64,000 nt of DNA. Origin: Anthonomus grandis grandis. Lineage: Eukaryota > Arthropoda > Insecta > Coleoptera > Curculionidae. The stretch spans positions 6,138,001-6,202,000 of the forward strand of contig NC_065556.1 in NCBI RefSeq assembly GCF_022605725.1, read 5' to 3'. The notes under the pieces were generated by a model. It had not been told where the DNA came from, ran no database searches, and saw only the letters and a program-made list of their open reading frames with translations. Below, piece after piece: positions 44,639-55,799 of this stretch. A program made the position numbers and the translations under genes. Position 1 is the first letter of the stretch. Each line of letters begins with the position of its first letter.

Positions 44639-44930
44639 CTCAATGTGACCGATATGCGCTCTTCGGGTGGTACAGAATTTCTCCACTTAGTACTTTGATA
44701 TGTTATTTTCGGCCCTATTCTTTAAAGTAATTCATCAAAACTGCTCACACTATAATATTGAAAATATTTTTGAGGATGATCTCTTAAGTCGCTATAAATT
44801 TTGTAAAATTGGCCTTTTACCAATCTTTGACTTATTACTGGATGCACCCAATATTTGTTTGTACGTCGTCTTTCGGCTTTATTTCATAATATTAAAGCGA
44901 CCACACAAACAGTTTCAGTAAAATCCATAA
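44639..44930 (-). pseudogene. Harbinger 3 transposase, exon 1 (several frameshifts)
   Basis: On the minus strand, words of the usual first exon appear across three frames: IGCIQ and VKGQF-like sequence, KIYSDLRDHPQKYFQYY-like sequence, and PPEERISVTL, ending before a GTAAGT donor at 44638. Joined to exon 2 the junction codon again becomes Arg (TLR|YLAT). The start codon is not clear. Confidence 0.7.
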
Positions 44931-45239
44931 TTGTACTAAATGTAATTACGATTAATTCATCGCAAATGCGCGCCCAAAAAATTGTAAATAAATTTTTCCG
45001 CTATCACGATTTTTCAGTCGTACGATGGTAAATCGCATGTGCGCGCCTGGCCTAACTGCAAAAATCTGCCACCTTATTAGTCAGACCGATTCTAGTTTTC
45101 CTCAAAATATGACTTACATACAAAAATAATGACCCATTTTGTGGCCGCCTTTTAAAATTTTTAAAAATAAACATTATTTTCCAATTCAGCGAGGTTTGTA
45201 TATTTCAATATTTTCTGATATTTAGGGGTTTTAATGCCT

Positions 45240-45690
45240 TATTTGAAATTTTCTACTACTGTGCGGCAGTACGAGTGGATTTACCATACTAAAAAGGATG
45301 CTGTCATTCATGAATTAAATTATTGTCAGTGATATAAAATATTAACCTATTTAGAAACAAATATTCAAATATCTTTGAAAAGAAACATAAAGTAATAAAT
45401 CGATAGTTTTCCATATCATGCTCTACTATTTTCTTAAAGATTGTTATAATGTTACCTACTTTTAGAAAAGAAATACTTAGGTATTTTTGAAAATTCTAGT
45501 ACAAAATGACAAGCTAAATAAAAAAATAAGAGGACATATAGCTTCGACTTGAATGTGCCTTATAATAAAACTTGGCACATCTTCATAACCCGCCGATTTT
45601 TGATTCATTAATGTGTTCATTATCAGTTCGTAAAATTCCAGCTGGAGAAATGGAAATAACATTGTTTTACTACACTGATTTATGTTAGCA
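45240..45690 (-). pseudogene. LINE reverse transcriptase fragment
   Basis: Minus strand: ELIMNTLMNQKSAGYEDVPSF (about 45640), VGNIITIFKK (about 45440), NYRFITLCFFSKIFEYLFLNRL (about 45400) and QHPF.YGKSTRTAVENF (about 45270). These are the first reverse transcriptase blocks in order. Strongly diverged and cut at both ends. Confidence 0.75.
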
Positions 45691-45725
45691 GTCTTTAAAA
45701 TTACATTTACTATAGAGAGTATTAT

Positions 45726-46652
45726 ACAGGGTGTTCGAAAAATAGACGGAGATATTTCAATGGGCGATTCCTTGTAAAAAAATATGGGAAAAAGTTTCTA
45801 TAAACATGGGTCCGGAAATGCACAGTTTTTAAGATAATAAAAAATAAATACCGTTTTATTGCATGCCACTAAACAAAACTGGTTTATTCATTTTTGGTAA
45901 AAAAATCACAGGTGCCTTGGGAAACAAAAAATCAAAAAAATTTTTAGAAGCTTTTTATTGCAACAACAACTACAACAAATGTTGGAAATGTCCACCATCC
46001 ATTTCTGTACACCTTCTCACTCGACGAATTATTGAACGACGCACTCGAGCTAAAATTCGAGGTATATTTCTCACTTCTTCGCAAGCATTTACAATTTTAT
46101 TTGTTAACTCTTCTACTGTTTGTATGGGACTAGCATAAACTAGACTTTTAAGGTGTCTTCATAAATAAAAATCTATTAGATTTAAGTCAGGGGAGCGAGG
46201 TGGCCATTAAATTGGTCCACCTCTTCCAACCCAATTTTTCAAAGGTGTTAACCTTGGGGGGTGAGTAAATGAGTTCTAACCGATATACTAAAATGAGGAG
46301 GAGCTCCATCGTGCACAAAAGTTATTTGATTACGTACATTTAGAGGAACTTCTTTCAGTACAAGCAATTCTTGTTGAAGATTCGCCGTTTAATCTTAAGG
46401 GTGAAAAGAAAGGCCCAATTAAATTGTCACCAACAACACCCATCCACACATTTAAAGAAAATTGCTCTTGGTGGTGACATTATACGTAAGCCTGGGGATT
46501 TTCGTCACTCCATACATGAGTATTATGAAAATTAACAATACCACTTCGCCGAAATCCAGCTTCGTCCGTAAAAAGTATGGTTTTATTAAAATTTCTGTTC
46601 TTATTAACTTATTCGTAATACGTTTTTGAAGGTGGTAGACAATGGTACAGTG
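45726..46652 (-). mobile_element. Mariner-type transposon, 5' part missing
   Basis: The left end CAGGGTGTTCGAAAAATAG follows TA at 45724-45725. Internal sequence near 45806 (taaacatgggtccggaaatgc) resembles the TIR interior of the mariner at 4535. The transposase is read on the minus strand. Near 46653 the sequence changes into a fold-back repeat; the other end was not found. Confidence 0.8.
45970..46640 (-). pseudogene. Mariner transposase (DUF4817-type), broken and 5'-truncated
   Basis: The minus strand holds LFTDEAGFRRSGIVNFHNTH (first D, about 46580), FSLNVWMGVVGDNLIGPFF (about 46460), VHDGAPPHFSI-like (second D, about 46310), WPPRSPDLNLIDF (third D, about 46190) and GGHFQHLL at the end (TAG at 45972-45970). 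Several frameshifts and stops. The C-terminal residues are the same as in the mariner at 6120, so the two belong to one lineage. Confidence 0.85.
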
Positions 46653-47058
46653 AAAACATCTTGTCGGACTTGCATTGTCTGATTTATTTATTGTAACACG
46701 ACGTTTCGGTTGGTAAGTAACTCCAACCGTTATCAAGTGTAAATTGACAGCAAACTACTATTCTATAGGCTTATATACTAGATGTGTGCAGCGATGTGGA
46801 AGGGGAGGGAAGTGTAGGATCTCTCAGGACAGTGTAGGATCTAGAGAGACGCGTGTCCTTCCCCCCTCCAACTCTTTTTCACGCATGACTTTCCCTCCCT
46901 TCCCTCCCTTTCCACATCGCTGCACACATCTAGTATATAAGCCTATAGAATAGTAGTTTGCTGTCAATTTACACTTGATAACGGTTGGAGATACTTACCA
47001 ACCGAAACGTCGTGTTACAATAAATAAATCAGACAATGCATGTCCGACAAGATGTTTT
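46653..47058. mobile_element. Fold-back (long palindromic) element
   Basis: The arm at 46653 to about 46808 is the near-perfect reverse complement of about 46906-47058, with landmarks cgacgtttcggttgg and cgatgtggaaggg. The centre of about 100 bp is GC-richer, with a duplicated gtgtaggatct word and purine-rich runs. No coding capacity. The word ttattcgtaatac occurs just outside both ends (46609-46621 and 47057-47069). Confidence 0.85.
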
Positions 47059-47069
47059 ATTCGTAATAC

Positions 47070-48182
47070 CTTTGGCAAAACTGCAAATGGGGCAGACAAT
47101 CTCAGATCTACTCTCAAATGTAAGTATTTATTGATAGGCCCTTGCAGACATAAAAATACTCATCCTATGCTTCATACATAGCATTTTTCTGAGGGAAGTG
47201 AATCCTAATTGTTGAGGATTTTTTAAAAAATTATTACAACTATTCTTTCCGGGGCATCTGGGCAACACTATGTGATCGACGCTTGACCCAATAAATTATC
47301 AATAAACACCAAAAGTGAACATTGATGTTTATTTTCTACGCCAAATATATTCGCTTAAGTTAACTTTCGCTTTTAATAAAAACTCAAAGAATCAATCCCG
47401 ATTGTAGAATATTAATTTTTAATACTGCGCCGTTGCGTATCAGTTAAACGGTAATATCTCAAAAAAATTTAAGTCTTAATATAGTTAATATTATTTAGAA
47501 AATAAAGCCCAAAGCAAATAATTGAAAGCAAAAGAAGCATATATCTAGGCCTAAAATAGTTAACTTAAGCCATCATATTAAACAAAATTAGACATTGGCA
47601 TTAAACAGTTTTGCTTTAATAATATATCTTTTATTTTCATATTTAAAACAATATCTTTAGTTTAGGAAAAAATACAGCCTTGAGTTGATTCAACATTTTT
47701 TAATCCATAACCTCGGATTAACATTTCAACTTTTATTGTCAATTCCTACACGACTCTTTTTAATGGACGTCAGCTTTTTAATTATCTACCTAGTAGATAC
47801 GAGAGATTCCTGTTAAAAGAAGTTTAAAAAGAAAAAAATAGAATATAGAGGAATATTACAACGAATAATTTTAAAATGTAGATGTGTATGTATACAGTTG
47901 CATGCATTATCTTGATTGTGATGGGCGCCAATGTTTTAATTTTTCCTTTTACATATGATTAATCAATTTGGTTTTTACGCTTTTATAGCATATAAGATTT
48001 ATTATAGACCAGTGTAAAACTTTTACTAATATTGCAATATTAAATCGTGTTTTTTTTATTGTATTATTTGTCAATAAATACCAATATATTCCTATAACTA
48101 ATAACTACTTTAACATTATTACCTACACTTATGTTAATAATACCAACGTGATTTTTACATTAATTTATTTTATTATTTTCAG
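47070..48182. other. Unrecognised sequence upstream of candidate exons
   Basis: No gene or element identified. If the exons at 48183 and 48368 are real, this would be intron. Confidence 0.35.
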
Positions 48183-48281
48183 CTTTAAACGATTGTCCAA
48201 ACTGCCCTACAAACTGTACTGTTACCGATGGGAAAGTGTCAAAGGCTTGTAACTGCCTAAACAGCAAAACAGATATGACAG
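48183..48281 (+). CDS. Candidate host exon A (Cys-rich)
   Basis: Preceded by a pyrimidine-rich TTATTTTCAG and followed by GTAAAT. The open phase encodes 33 residues with CPNCPTNC and CNC motifs, so probably an extracellular Cys-rich part. It leaves one base (G) that joins exon B in phase. No transposon family resembles it. I do not recognise the protein. The remaining exons are not identified in the window. Confidence 0.5.
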
Positions 48282-48367
48282 GTAAATCATAAAATTTATA
48301 AAGCTTAAAAGAAAAATCAATTTTAAAATAAAAAAAATTATTGTCTTCTCTTTTAACAATATTTTAG

Positions 48368-48453
48368 GTCAACCAGGGATTTTTGCGACATTGCATTTTG
48401 GAAATCTACCAACTTTAGGGCCGAATGAACTTAAAGGATACATTAAAACACAA
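48368..48453 (+). CDS. Candidate host exon B
   Basis: Preceded by ATATTTTAG and followed by GTAAGT. Joined to exon A across an 86-bp intron, the frame continues GQPGIFATLHFGNLPTLGPN ... YIKTQ without a stop and ends on a codon boundary. A short intron with proper signals and matching phase supports a real spliced gene. The function is not recognised. Confidence 0.5.
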
Positions 48454-48783
48454 GTAAGTTATAATTAAGTAGTTAAATCGACTATAGTTAAAAAAATTGT
48501 TCGTATTATTGACGACAAACACAAGTTTTTAAGATATTGAGATTTACTTTTTGTTATAATTAGTTTAAGTAAAATCTGTATTGTTGTGACGAATTCATAA
48601 TGAGTTACTTATTATATTGGGTATTACGTTACTTATAGCAAAAATCAATTTTTTTTTTTTTTTTTTTTTTTCATCTCACATTTTTTTTGGTCACTTCGAA
48701 CCGCATTTTTTGCTATTCACACTTTGGCCTTTTGAAAATTAACTTATAATTTTATAGAATAAACCACCCAGTTAATTCAATCA

Positions 48784-49406
48784 TATAGGCACAACATAAA
48801 GGAACCAGCAGTCGCACTTCAATAAAAATACATTGGCTTGAATAAGCGAGTTCGGTGCATGTGTACTAACGCAGGAGCAGCATATTTGCTTATAGTAGGG
48901 ATGCCGCTGACACTCGCTACGGTCGACGCAGCTCTTGCCTTGGCTAGAGCCGGACTTAAACATTTTTTTAGATATTATTATCTTGTAAAGTAAAAATACC
49001 TACATAGTACAAATATTTATTTTTTAATATTAATAAAGTTCATACATTAACAAAATATTTAAACAAAAATAAACATCTCATTTCTACATCTAACAACGAC
49101 GATATAGAAGAATACCTGCAGGAAGTTAATAAGGTATGTACCGTAAATTTAAGAGACCATTCTTTGAGTAATTTTAATCAAAATCACAAAAGTTTTTATA
49201 AAAAACGATACGCTTTGTAAAAACGCTATCAAAATAGTCACTAAGTACGGCGCTGAACTAGGCGATACACCTATGAACACAGTTCGATAAACAGTGAGCT
49301 CGGCATCCGGAGAGCATAGCTGCGGCATGGCTAAGGATGCTATTAGTTCGCTTACATTTTCGAGCGGAGTGCGACTGCTGGTTTCTTTATGCTGTGATAT
49401 AGGCTT
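48784..49406. mobile_element. Short non-autonomous TIR element
   Basis: The left segment 48784-48820 and the reverse complement of 49368-49406 share CATAAAG.AACCAGCAGTCGCACT. The element is about 620 bp. Its right interior contains more GC (49295-49385) than its neighbours. No coding frame and no clear target duplication. Confidence 0.55.
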
Positions 49407-49549
49407 AAAAAGTACAATTAATTACTTGATCAATTTTCTTCTCTTTTTTCAATTTCAAAAATACATTGCATTATTCATTTCATCTTTAGTTGGTTTGCAG
49501 ATAGTTTAAATATCGATCGCAAACATTTCATCGCATTTACTTAACAAGA

Positions 49550-52500
49550 ATTTATGAATTATCGTTTAAATCAACACAGGTCGTTTTTCAAGTTGAATTC
49601 TTTTGCAGGATTATATCTAAAGGTAAACAGTGCTCATATTTTTTTCCAACAGGTTTCATTTTATATTGGTTTTAACAGGGTGTCACAAGTACAGTCATTG
49701 GAGTTTTTTACTTCCTATAAGACGCTTTGCTCCGTTCAAGGTATTGGAGAAGCTCATGTACAAAACTGTGCAAGAAGTGTATTTACCAAGATTCGACCTT
49801 GTAATAAATTCACTTCGAATTTTGATTTGGAAGCTGCAGTTCTTCCAAAAATTTGCGGGCTATTACCTAGTCATCCTATTTCTACCGCAAACTGGCCTCA
49901 TTTACGCAGCGCGTCCTTGGCTGACCCTTTCTATGATACTCCTAGCTCTATTGATGTATTAATAGGTGCTCCATTATTTCCCTATATTTTACTGGAGGGT
50001 AGACTTACCGGTAACTATAATGAGCCAGTGAGAATTAACCTCTCTAAAACTCTTCACCTATCACTACACAATCGCTTCTCTGTTGTCAGGCATCAGTTAA
50101 TGATATTATGCAGAAGTTTTGGGAAGTTGAAGAAGTACCACATGTCAAAGTTTTATCTCCCGAGGACGAGAAATGCGAAAATATTTTCCGTAAAACTACG
50201 TATCGCAATCGGGATGACCGATTTGTGGTTTCCTGGCCCTTCCGAAGTGATGAGCCTATTTTTTATGGAAGTAGAGAATTAGCTCTTCGTAATTTCTTAT
50301 CGTTAGAACGCAGGTTACAGCAAAATCCGAAGCTTTATGCAGATTATGCTGCTTTTATAAAGGAATATATAGATCAGAACTATATAGAATTAGTATCTTC
50401 AGATGTAATCCCAAAAAACATGTTCTATATTTCACATCACTGTGTTTTAAAGGATTCAAGTCCCACTACTAAGCTTCGTGTCGTATTCAATGCCTCGGCC
50501 AAACCATCAGAGGGTATGTCACTTAATGATCATCTTCTGTCTACCCGAAATTGCAAGCTGACATTTTTGTGATGCTTCTTGGTTTTAGAATTCATCGATT
50601 TGTTTTCTTAGCGGATATTCGTCAAATGTTTCGGCAAATTATCGTTAACCCTGCCCACACTGATTATCAGAGAATTGTTTGGCGCTTTTCTAAAGATCAA
50701 CCTATAGCTGATTACCGCCTTCTCACGGTAACGTATGGACTAACATGCGCCCCTTATTTGGCTATCAAGTCATTGTTTGTTCTGGCTGAAGAGGAAAAGG
50801 ATAATTTTTCTGAGGCCCCGCAAATTATTTTAAATTCATGCTATGTTGATGATCTAACTGGAGGTTCATCAACAATTGAAGATTCTAGAAAACTTTAAAA
50901 GGACCTAGTACTGATGCTGCAGAAAGGAGGGTTCGAACTTCGAAAGTGGTGTTGCAATGATCCTCGCTTACTAGCTGATTTACCCCCTTCTTATTTGTAT
51001 AATGAGGACATTTCTCTGAATTTTGATTCAGAAAGTCCGCTAAAAGTTTTAGGTCTTTATTGGAATCATTCCTCTGACGTGTTTCAATTTTTCGTTAAAT
51101 CTGTGGATAGGGGTTACCACATCTGTGGATAGGTTAAAGATTACCTTTACCTTGTTGGCATCATGTTTCATCTGAGAATAATCCAGCCGACCTCGGTTCT
51201 AGAGGTTTGCTCCCTATGGAGTTATGTAATAGTTCGCTTTGGTGGGCGGGTCCTAGTTTATTAATTAGCTCAACTCGCAACTGGATCCCCTTCATAAACA
51301 CTCCTTCAACTTCACATGATTTACCTGAAGAGAAGAAAACATGTCTCTCAATTTTTTCTTCTAAGGGTTTTCTGGATAATCTTATTTCAAGGTTCTCATC
51401 GCTTGACAAACTGAAACGCATTATGGCCTATATTCTTCGCTATAAGCATAATATTTCATTGCCCCGCAAAAAATATGAGGGTAACCTTACTTTGGTAGAA
51501 CTCCACAATGCATTAATGCTTTTGGTTAGACATGTTCAGTCGCAAACCTTTTCCTCGGATATAATGTTAATTCAAGGAAATAAAATACCTTTGAAAGCGT
51601 TTAGAAAATTGAATGTTTTCCTAGATAGTGCTGGGATCCTACGTGTCGGTAGTTGATTAAAACATTCTTTAAGTTTTAACAATAACTATCCCGCTCTCCT
51701 ACCCAGTAATCACTAGTTTACAAGGCTTGTAGTTACTTTTTTTCATTTAAAGTATTTTCACGCTGGTGTGCAGTGTTCAGTTTCTTATTACACAGCAATT
51801 TTGGATATTGTCATCTAAAGCCGTTATTCGTCGTATTCTTGGTAAATGTGTTAGATGCTTTAGATGTAGGCCTCAGTCAATTCAACCTCGTATGGGTGAT
51901 TTGCCTGTATCCCGCGTATCACAGGTAAAACCTTTTCTTCATACCGGCGTTGATTATGCTGGTCCATTCAATGTCATGATGTCTCGTTACCGCGGCTGTC
52001 GTACCAGTAAGGCCTATTTATGTTTGTTTGTTTGCTTTGCGACTAAAGGTTTGCATTTAGAATTGGTATCCAGTCTATCTATGGAGGCTTTCTTAGCTGC
52101 TTTGAGACGATTTGTAGCTCGCCGAGATCGCTGCCAACATTTGTACAGCGATTGTGGTAGCAACTTTATTGGTGCATCCAAGCAATTAAACAATTTTATG
52201 TTAAAATCCGCCGCATCTAAAGGTATAACATGGAATTTTAACCCGCCCTCTGCGCCCTACTTTGGAGGATTGTGGGAGGCCGGAGTGAAATCTGTAAAAA
52301 TTCATTTATACAGAGTCATTGGTATGCAGTGTTTGACCTATGAGGAGCTAAATACTGTATTGGTTCAGATTGAAGCCTTTCTTAACTCGCGACCTCTTAT
52401 ACCCTTTAGTAATGATCCCAGTGATATGACTGCTCTAACCCCGGGTCATTTCCTGACCCTGGAACCTCTGAGTGTTTCTCCTGAATTGGATGTCACCTCA

Positions 52501-52776
52501 CTTCCCGTTCGTCAATTGGATCGTTGGCAAATGCTTCAAAAAATGCACCAAGATTTTTGGCGTCGTTGGTCTGGTGAGTACTTGCATACGTTGCACCAAC
52601 GTGCTAAGTGGCATAAATCCAGTGGTAATCTTTCACCAGAAACTTTAGTTTTAATTCGCAATGATTTGGCCTCTCCTCTGCATTGGTCAATGGGTCGCAT
52701 AACTAAGGTACATCCAGGTTTAGATGGAATAGTGAGAGTTGTTACTGCTCGCACTAGTAATGGGACTTTAAAGTGA
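49550..52776 (+). pseudogene. pol: BEL/Pao pol (broken; integrase open)
   Basis: Peptidase-end region: LPSHPIST ... SSIDVLIGAPLF (about 49870-49980). Reverse transcriptase: YISHHCVLKDSS, LRVVFNASAKPSEGMSLND (about 50470-50530), FLADIRQMFRQI (about 50605) and the active-site CYVDDLTGG (about 50840). After LGLYWNHSSD a deletion near 51130 removes part of RNase H. LTLVELHNALMLLVRHVQ precedes the integrase. Integrase (51766-52776, 336 codons open) shows CVRCFRCR, GVDYAGPF (D), LYSDCGSNF (D) and GGLWEAGVKSVK (E), then a DUF5641-like end with WHKSSGNLSPETLVLIR. Frameshifts at about 50100, 50560, 50900, 51130 and 51650. Confidence 0.9.
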
Positions 52777-52846
52777 CCTGTGGTGAAGCTCTGTCCTTTG
52801 CCACTTGCGGAGGACTGAAAAATGCAATGCATTTTGGTGGGCGGTA

Positions 52847-53163
52847 TGTTAAGTTTTCATTTAATTTTTATTTAGTTTATTTAGTTCATATTAATTCATG
52901 TTCTTTTATCACTTGGTATTTTTTCTTTAGTTAAATTTAATGCCTTTGGTTGACTTACCTTGTTAAGGAAGTATTTCATTTGTTTAAATAATTTAGTTTT
53001 TTTTTTGTTTTGAGGCCTTAAACAGTGCGCGTTTTATATTGTTTCGAGCTCTAATCGTCAAACAGTTTAGAGTCGCGACTCAACACCGAAAAATCGCTAG
53101 CGTGAAAGTGTAGATAATTCGTAAATCTCGGCCACCGATAATAAAAGGTAAGGTCTTACAACA
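52847..53163 (+). repeat. 3' LTR of the BEL/Pao element
   Basis: Starts TGTTAAG after the purine-rich gtgggcgg and ends CTTACAACA, giving TGTT/AACA-like inverted termini. The 5' mate is missing, so the end is inferred. Confidence 0.65.
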
Positions 53164-53284
53164 GCTTTTTCCATGTTTTTAGTTAATCTCATTAAGTGTT
53201 TACAGTCCACTAAATTACTTTTTTTTCCTAATTTTTTCATCGTGAAATAACTAACTTTTTAATTTTATTTTTTTATTTAAACTC

Positions 53285-55500
53285 AGCGCAATTAATCAAC
53301 AGTGTATGGGATTTTTCTTCAAAGTATATGAGATCACAGTACACTTGGCAACATTAAGAGGAAGATTGTTGTTTTTACACCAGGTGTTTATGAGGCTAAA
53401 ATCATTTTGAAGTACAAAGCAATCAGATATATTGTTGATTTTAAAATATATTTTATTATCATCAGCAAACAATAGACTTTCCACTTTAAGATGCTTGGAC
53501 ATATTATTAATAAATGAATCAAAAAATAGTGGCCCCAAAATTGAGCCCTGAGGTACACCAGATTTGGGAATTATTTTAACCGAGGTATGACCATAGATAG
53601 CACTCAACATGCTGTATGCGTTTTGTTAAATAGGAAATAAAAAAATTATTTAACCGTGTGGCAAAGCCATAAAATTGATCAAAATTATTTATAAGAATGC
53701 TATGGTCAAGTCGGTCAAAAGCCTTAGAAAAGTCGGTGTATATCACGTCTACTTGAGTATTTGAGTTAATTAAGTCGGCAATAAACTCGGTTATAGTAAC
53801 TAAATTCGTAATAGTTGATCTACCCTTCAAGAATTCATGTTGGTGAATATTAATTATATTTTTCATGCGTGGATAAAGTATAGAATGCAGAGTTCGTTCA
53901 AAACACTTTGAAAAATTATTGATAATAGTTATAGGCCGATAGTTTTCAATTTTATTTTTATCATTCTTTTTATGTACAGGAATAATTTTTGAAGCTTTCC
54001 ATAAATCTGGAAATGTTTCTAATTTTAAAGACAAATTAAAAAGGACTGTTAGGGACTTGGCAAGTACGTGTGCACAATCAGAAATAAAAAACGCTTGAAT
54101 CTTATCTGGTCCCACAATACTTTTAGGTTTGATTGTTTTTAAGGCACATAATAGTTCTTTTTCTGTAAATACTGTTATGTTAAATGTGTCGGCATTACTA
54201 TTGGTATTATTTTCCATATTAAGGATATGTGTAGAAGTGGTATATGAGCTTTGAAAGAATTTAGCAAATGCATCAGCTATATTTTGGGGCTTAGATAAAA
54301 GATTTTCATTTAGATCAGACATATTCTGGGGTAGAGTATTATTGCGTTGTGAACTTTAAATTAATTTCAAAAAACTATTGGGATCAGTAATCAAATTATT
54401 TTCTAGTTGTGCACAGTAATTTGTGTATGAAAGTTTAATATTATTTTTTACCTGACAACGTAATTGTTTAAAGTTATTTAAATCTTGCTCAAAGCCATAT
54501 CGCTTATAACGCTTCCAATGATTAAACTTAACTTTTATATCTGAAATAATCTGTGTCGTGAACCAAGAAGGATAGGTTCGTTTCCTACGGGCAGTTTTGG
54601 AAACATTTTTATCTAGTATACTATACACTTTTTGGTAAAATTGTGTAACTGCTGTATTAATATCTAAAATAATACTTAAGAAGTCCCAGTTTACGTTAAA
54701 TAAATCCTGGTATACAATACGTAGGTCGGCTCTTTTAAAATTGTAAAAAACATTCTAAATTCTGAAATTATTTTGAATCTTATCTCCAACATTTTTATAT
54801 TTTATTAGTAAAATGGGATGAAAAGGGTCCTCTTTATTAAAAAAATCATTACATCTTTCAGCTGTACAAACTTCAGATGAAAACGCCATCATCAAATCCA
54901 GCAGCCGCCCTTGGTGATTTTGTACTAAGTTTAGTTGATTCCAACTAAAAAAATCCATCATATTTAATATCTGTCTTAGTTTAGTGCTTGAAAGAGAATC
55001 CTTTAGATAGAGGCTATATTCTGGCAAATTAAAATCCCTAAAAGAATAATTCGTGAATTGTACAGGTAGACTAATGAAGAGAAATATTCGAAAATTGATT
55101 GATATTTATCAGCACCAAGCCCAGGTGGTATATACATTAAAATTATATAAATTGAAGCACTTTTTAATAGTATTTTTACCCCTACAATTTCAAGTTTATT
55201 TTTTAGATCATCTGGAAGATGCATTCTAATTGTCGAAATGGCATATTCTTGTTTAATTGCTAACAGAACCCCACCGCCCCGATTCTGATTTCTCTTATCA
55301 TAGTTTCTATCACACCGATAAACAAAATATTTATCTGAAAATAATACGAGTTCAAAATACTATTATTCAGCCAAGTTTCGCTAATAGCGAAAATATCAAA
55401 CTCATTAGTAAGTACGACGTTAAAGAAATCTTTAGTTTTCGATCGAAGACCCTTAGTATTTTGATAACAAATTGAAAGGTTATTGTAAGAATGTTGGTGT
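53285..55500 (-). pseudogene. LINE ORF2: AP endonuclease and reverse transcriptase (broken)
   Basis: Endonuclease: NLSICYQNTKGLRSKTKDF (about 55480), DIFAISETWLN, RGGGVLLAI-like (about 55270), YIPPGLGADKY (about 55120) and LLGDFNLPEYS-like (about 55020, split between frames). Reverse transcriptase: KSIVGPDKIQAFF (about 54120), NYRPITIINNFSKCFE (about 53940), HEFLKGRSTITNL, IYTDFSKAFDRLDHSIL (about 53735), SGVPQGSILGPLFFDSFIN (about 53555) and SLLFADDNKIYF (about 53480). The reading is open over 54322-53576 and 53610-53296, with a frameshift between. Cut before the thumb region. Confidence 0.88.
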
Positions 55501-55799
55501 CGAGTATCAACTAAGTCGGTATAGTTTATGTGAAGTCAGTTGGACCAGTATAAAAACTAAATTCCGTTAAATCGGTGCTTTTTTTACGAATCATGGAAAC
55601 GCGTCCTTTTTTTTAAACTTAATCCGGTAAATTATTTCATGTGAATTTATTAAAATACTTTTTAAGTCCTGGCTTTTTGCATATTTAACCAATTGTAATT
55701 TATTAAATGGACCAATTGACTTCGTATGGACTATACTATTTAGATCGTGTGAATGAGACAACACTGACGGAGAACCATAATAAGTAGAGGGGAACTGGT

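Larger units (their letters stand above)
41718..45052. mobile_element. PIF/Harbinger element 3
   Basis: 3,335 bp. Inverted ends GGCTAGGCGCGCG and (reverse) GGCCAGGCGCGCA, flanked by TAA on both sides (41715-41717 and 45053-45055), the standard PIF target duplication. Both subterminal regions are packed with GCGAT/ATCGC-type words, for example gcgactaaataatcgc at 41795-41810. MADF gene on plus, transposase on minus, each in two exons. A MITE (43240-43795) sits in the introns. Confidence 0.93.
49510..53163 (+). mobile_element. BEL/Pao LTR retrotransposon, 5' part missing
   Basis: Protease-side, reverse transcriptase, RNase H-side and integrase relics lie in BEL/Pao order on the plus strand, followed by a purine-rich ggtgggcggta and a 3' LTR (52847-53163). 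No gag or 5' LTR was found upstream. Confidence 0.85.

Noticed and set aside
46452..47181. Open frames with MITVG.TYQPKRRVTINKSD on both strands
   Set aside because: Both come from the two arms of the fold-back element and mirror each other; no conserved coding signal.
49075..49135. Third host exon ending at GTATGT (about 49134)
   Set aside because: The donor is plausible but there is no acceptor or phase link to the exon pair at 48183-48453, and it lies inside a short TIR element.
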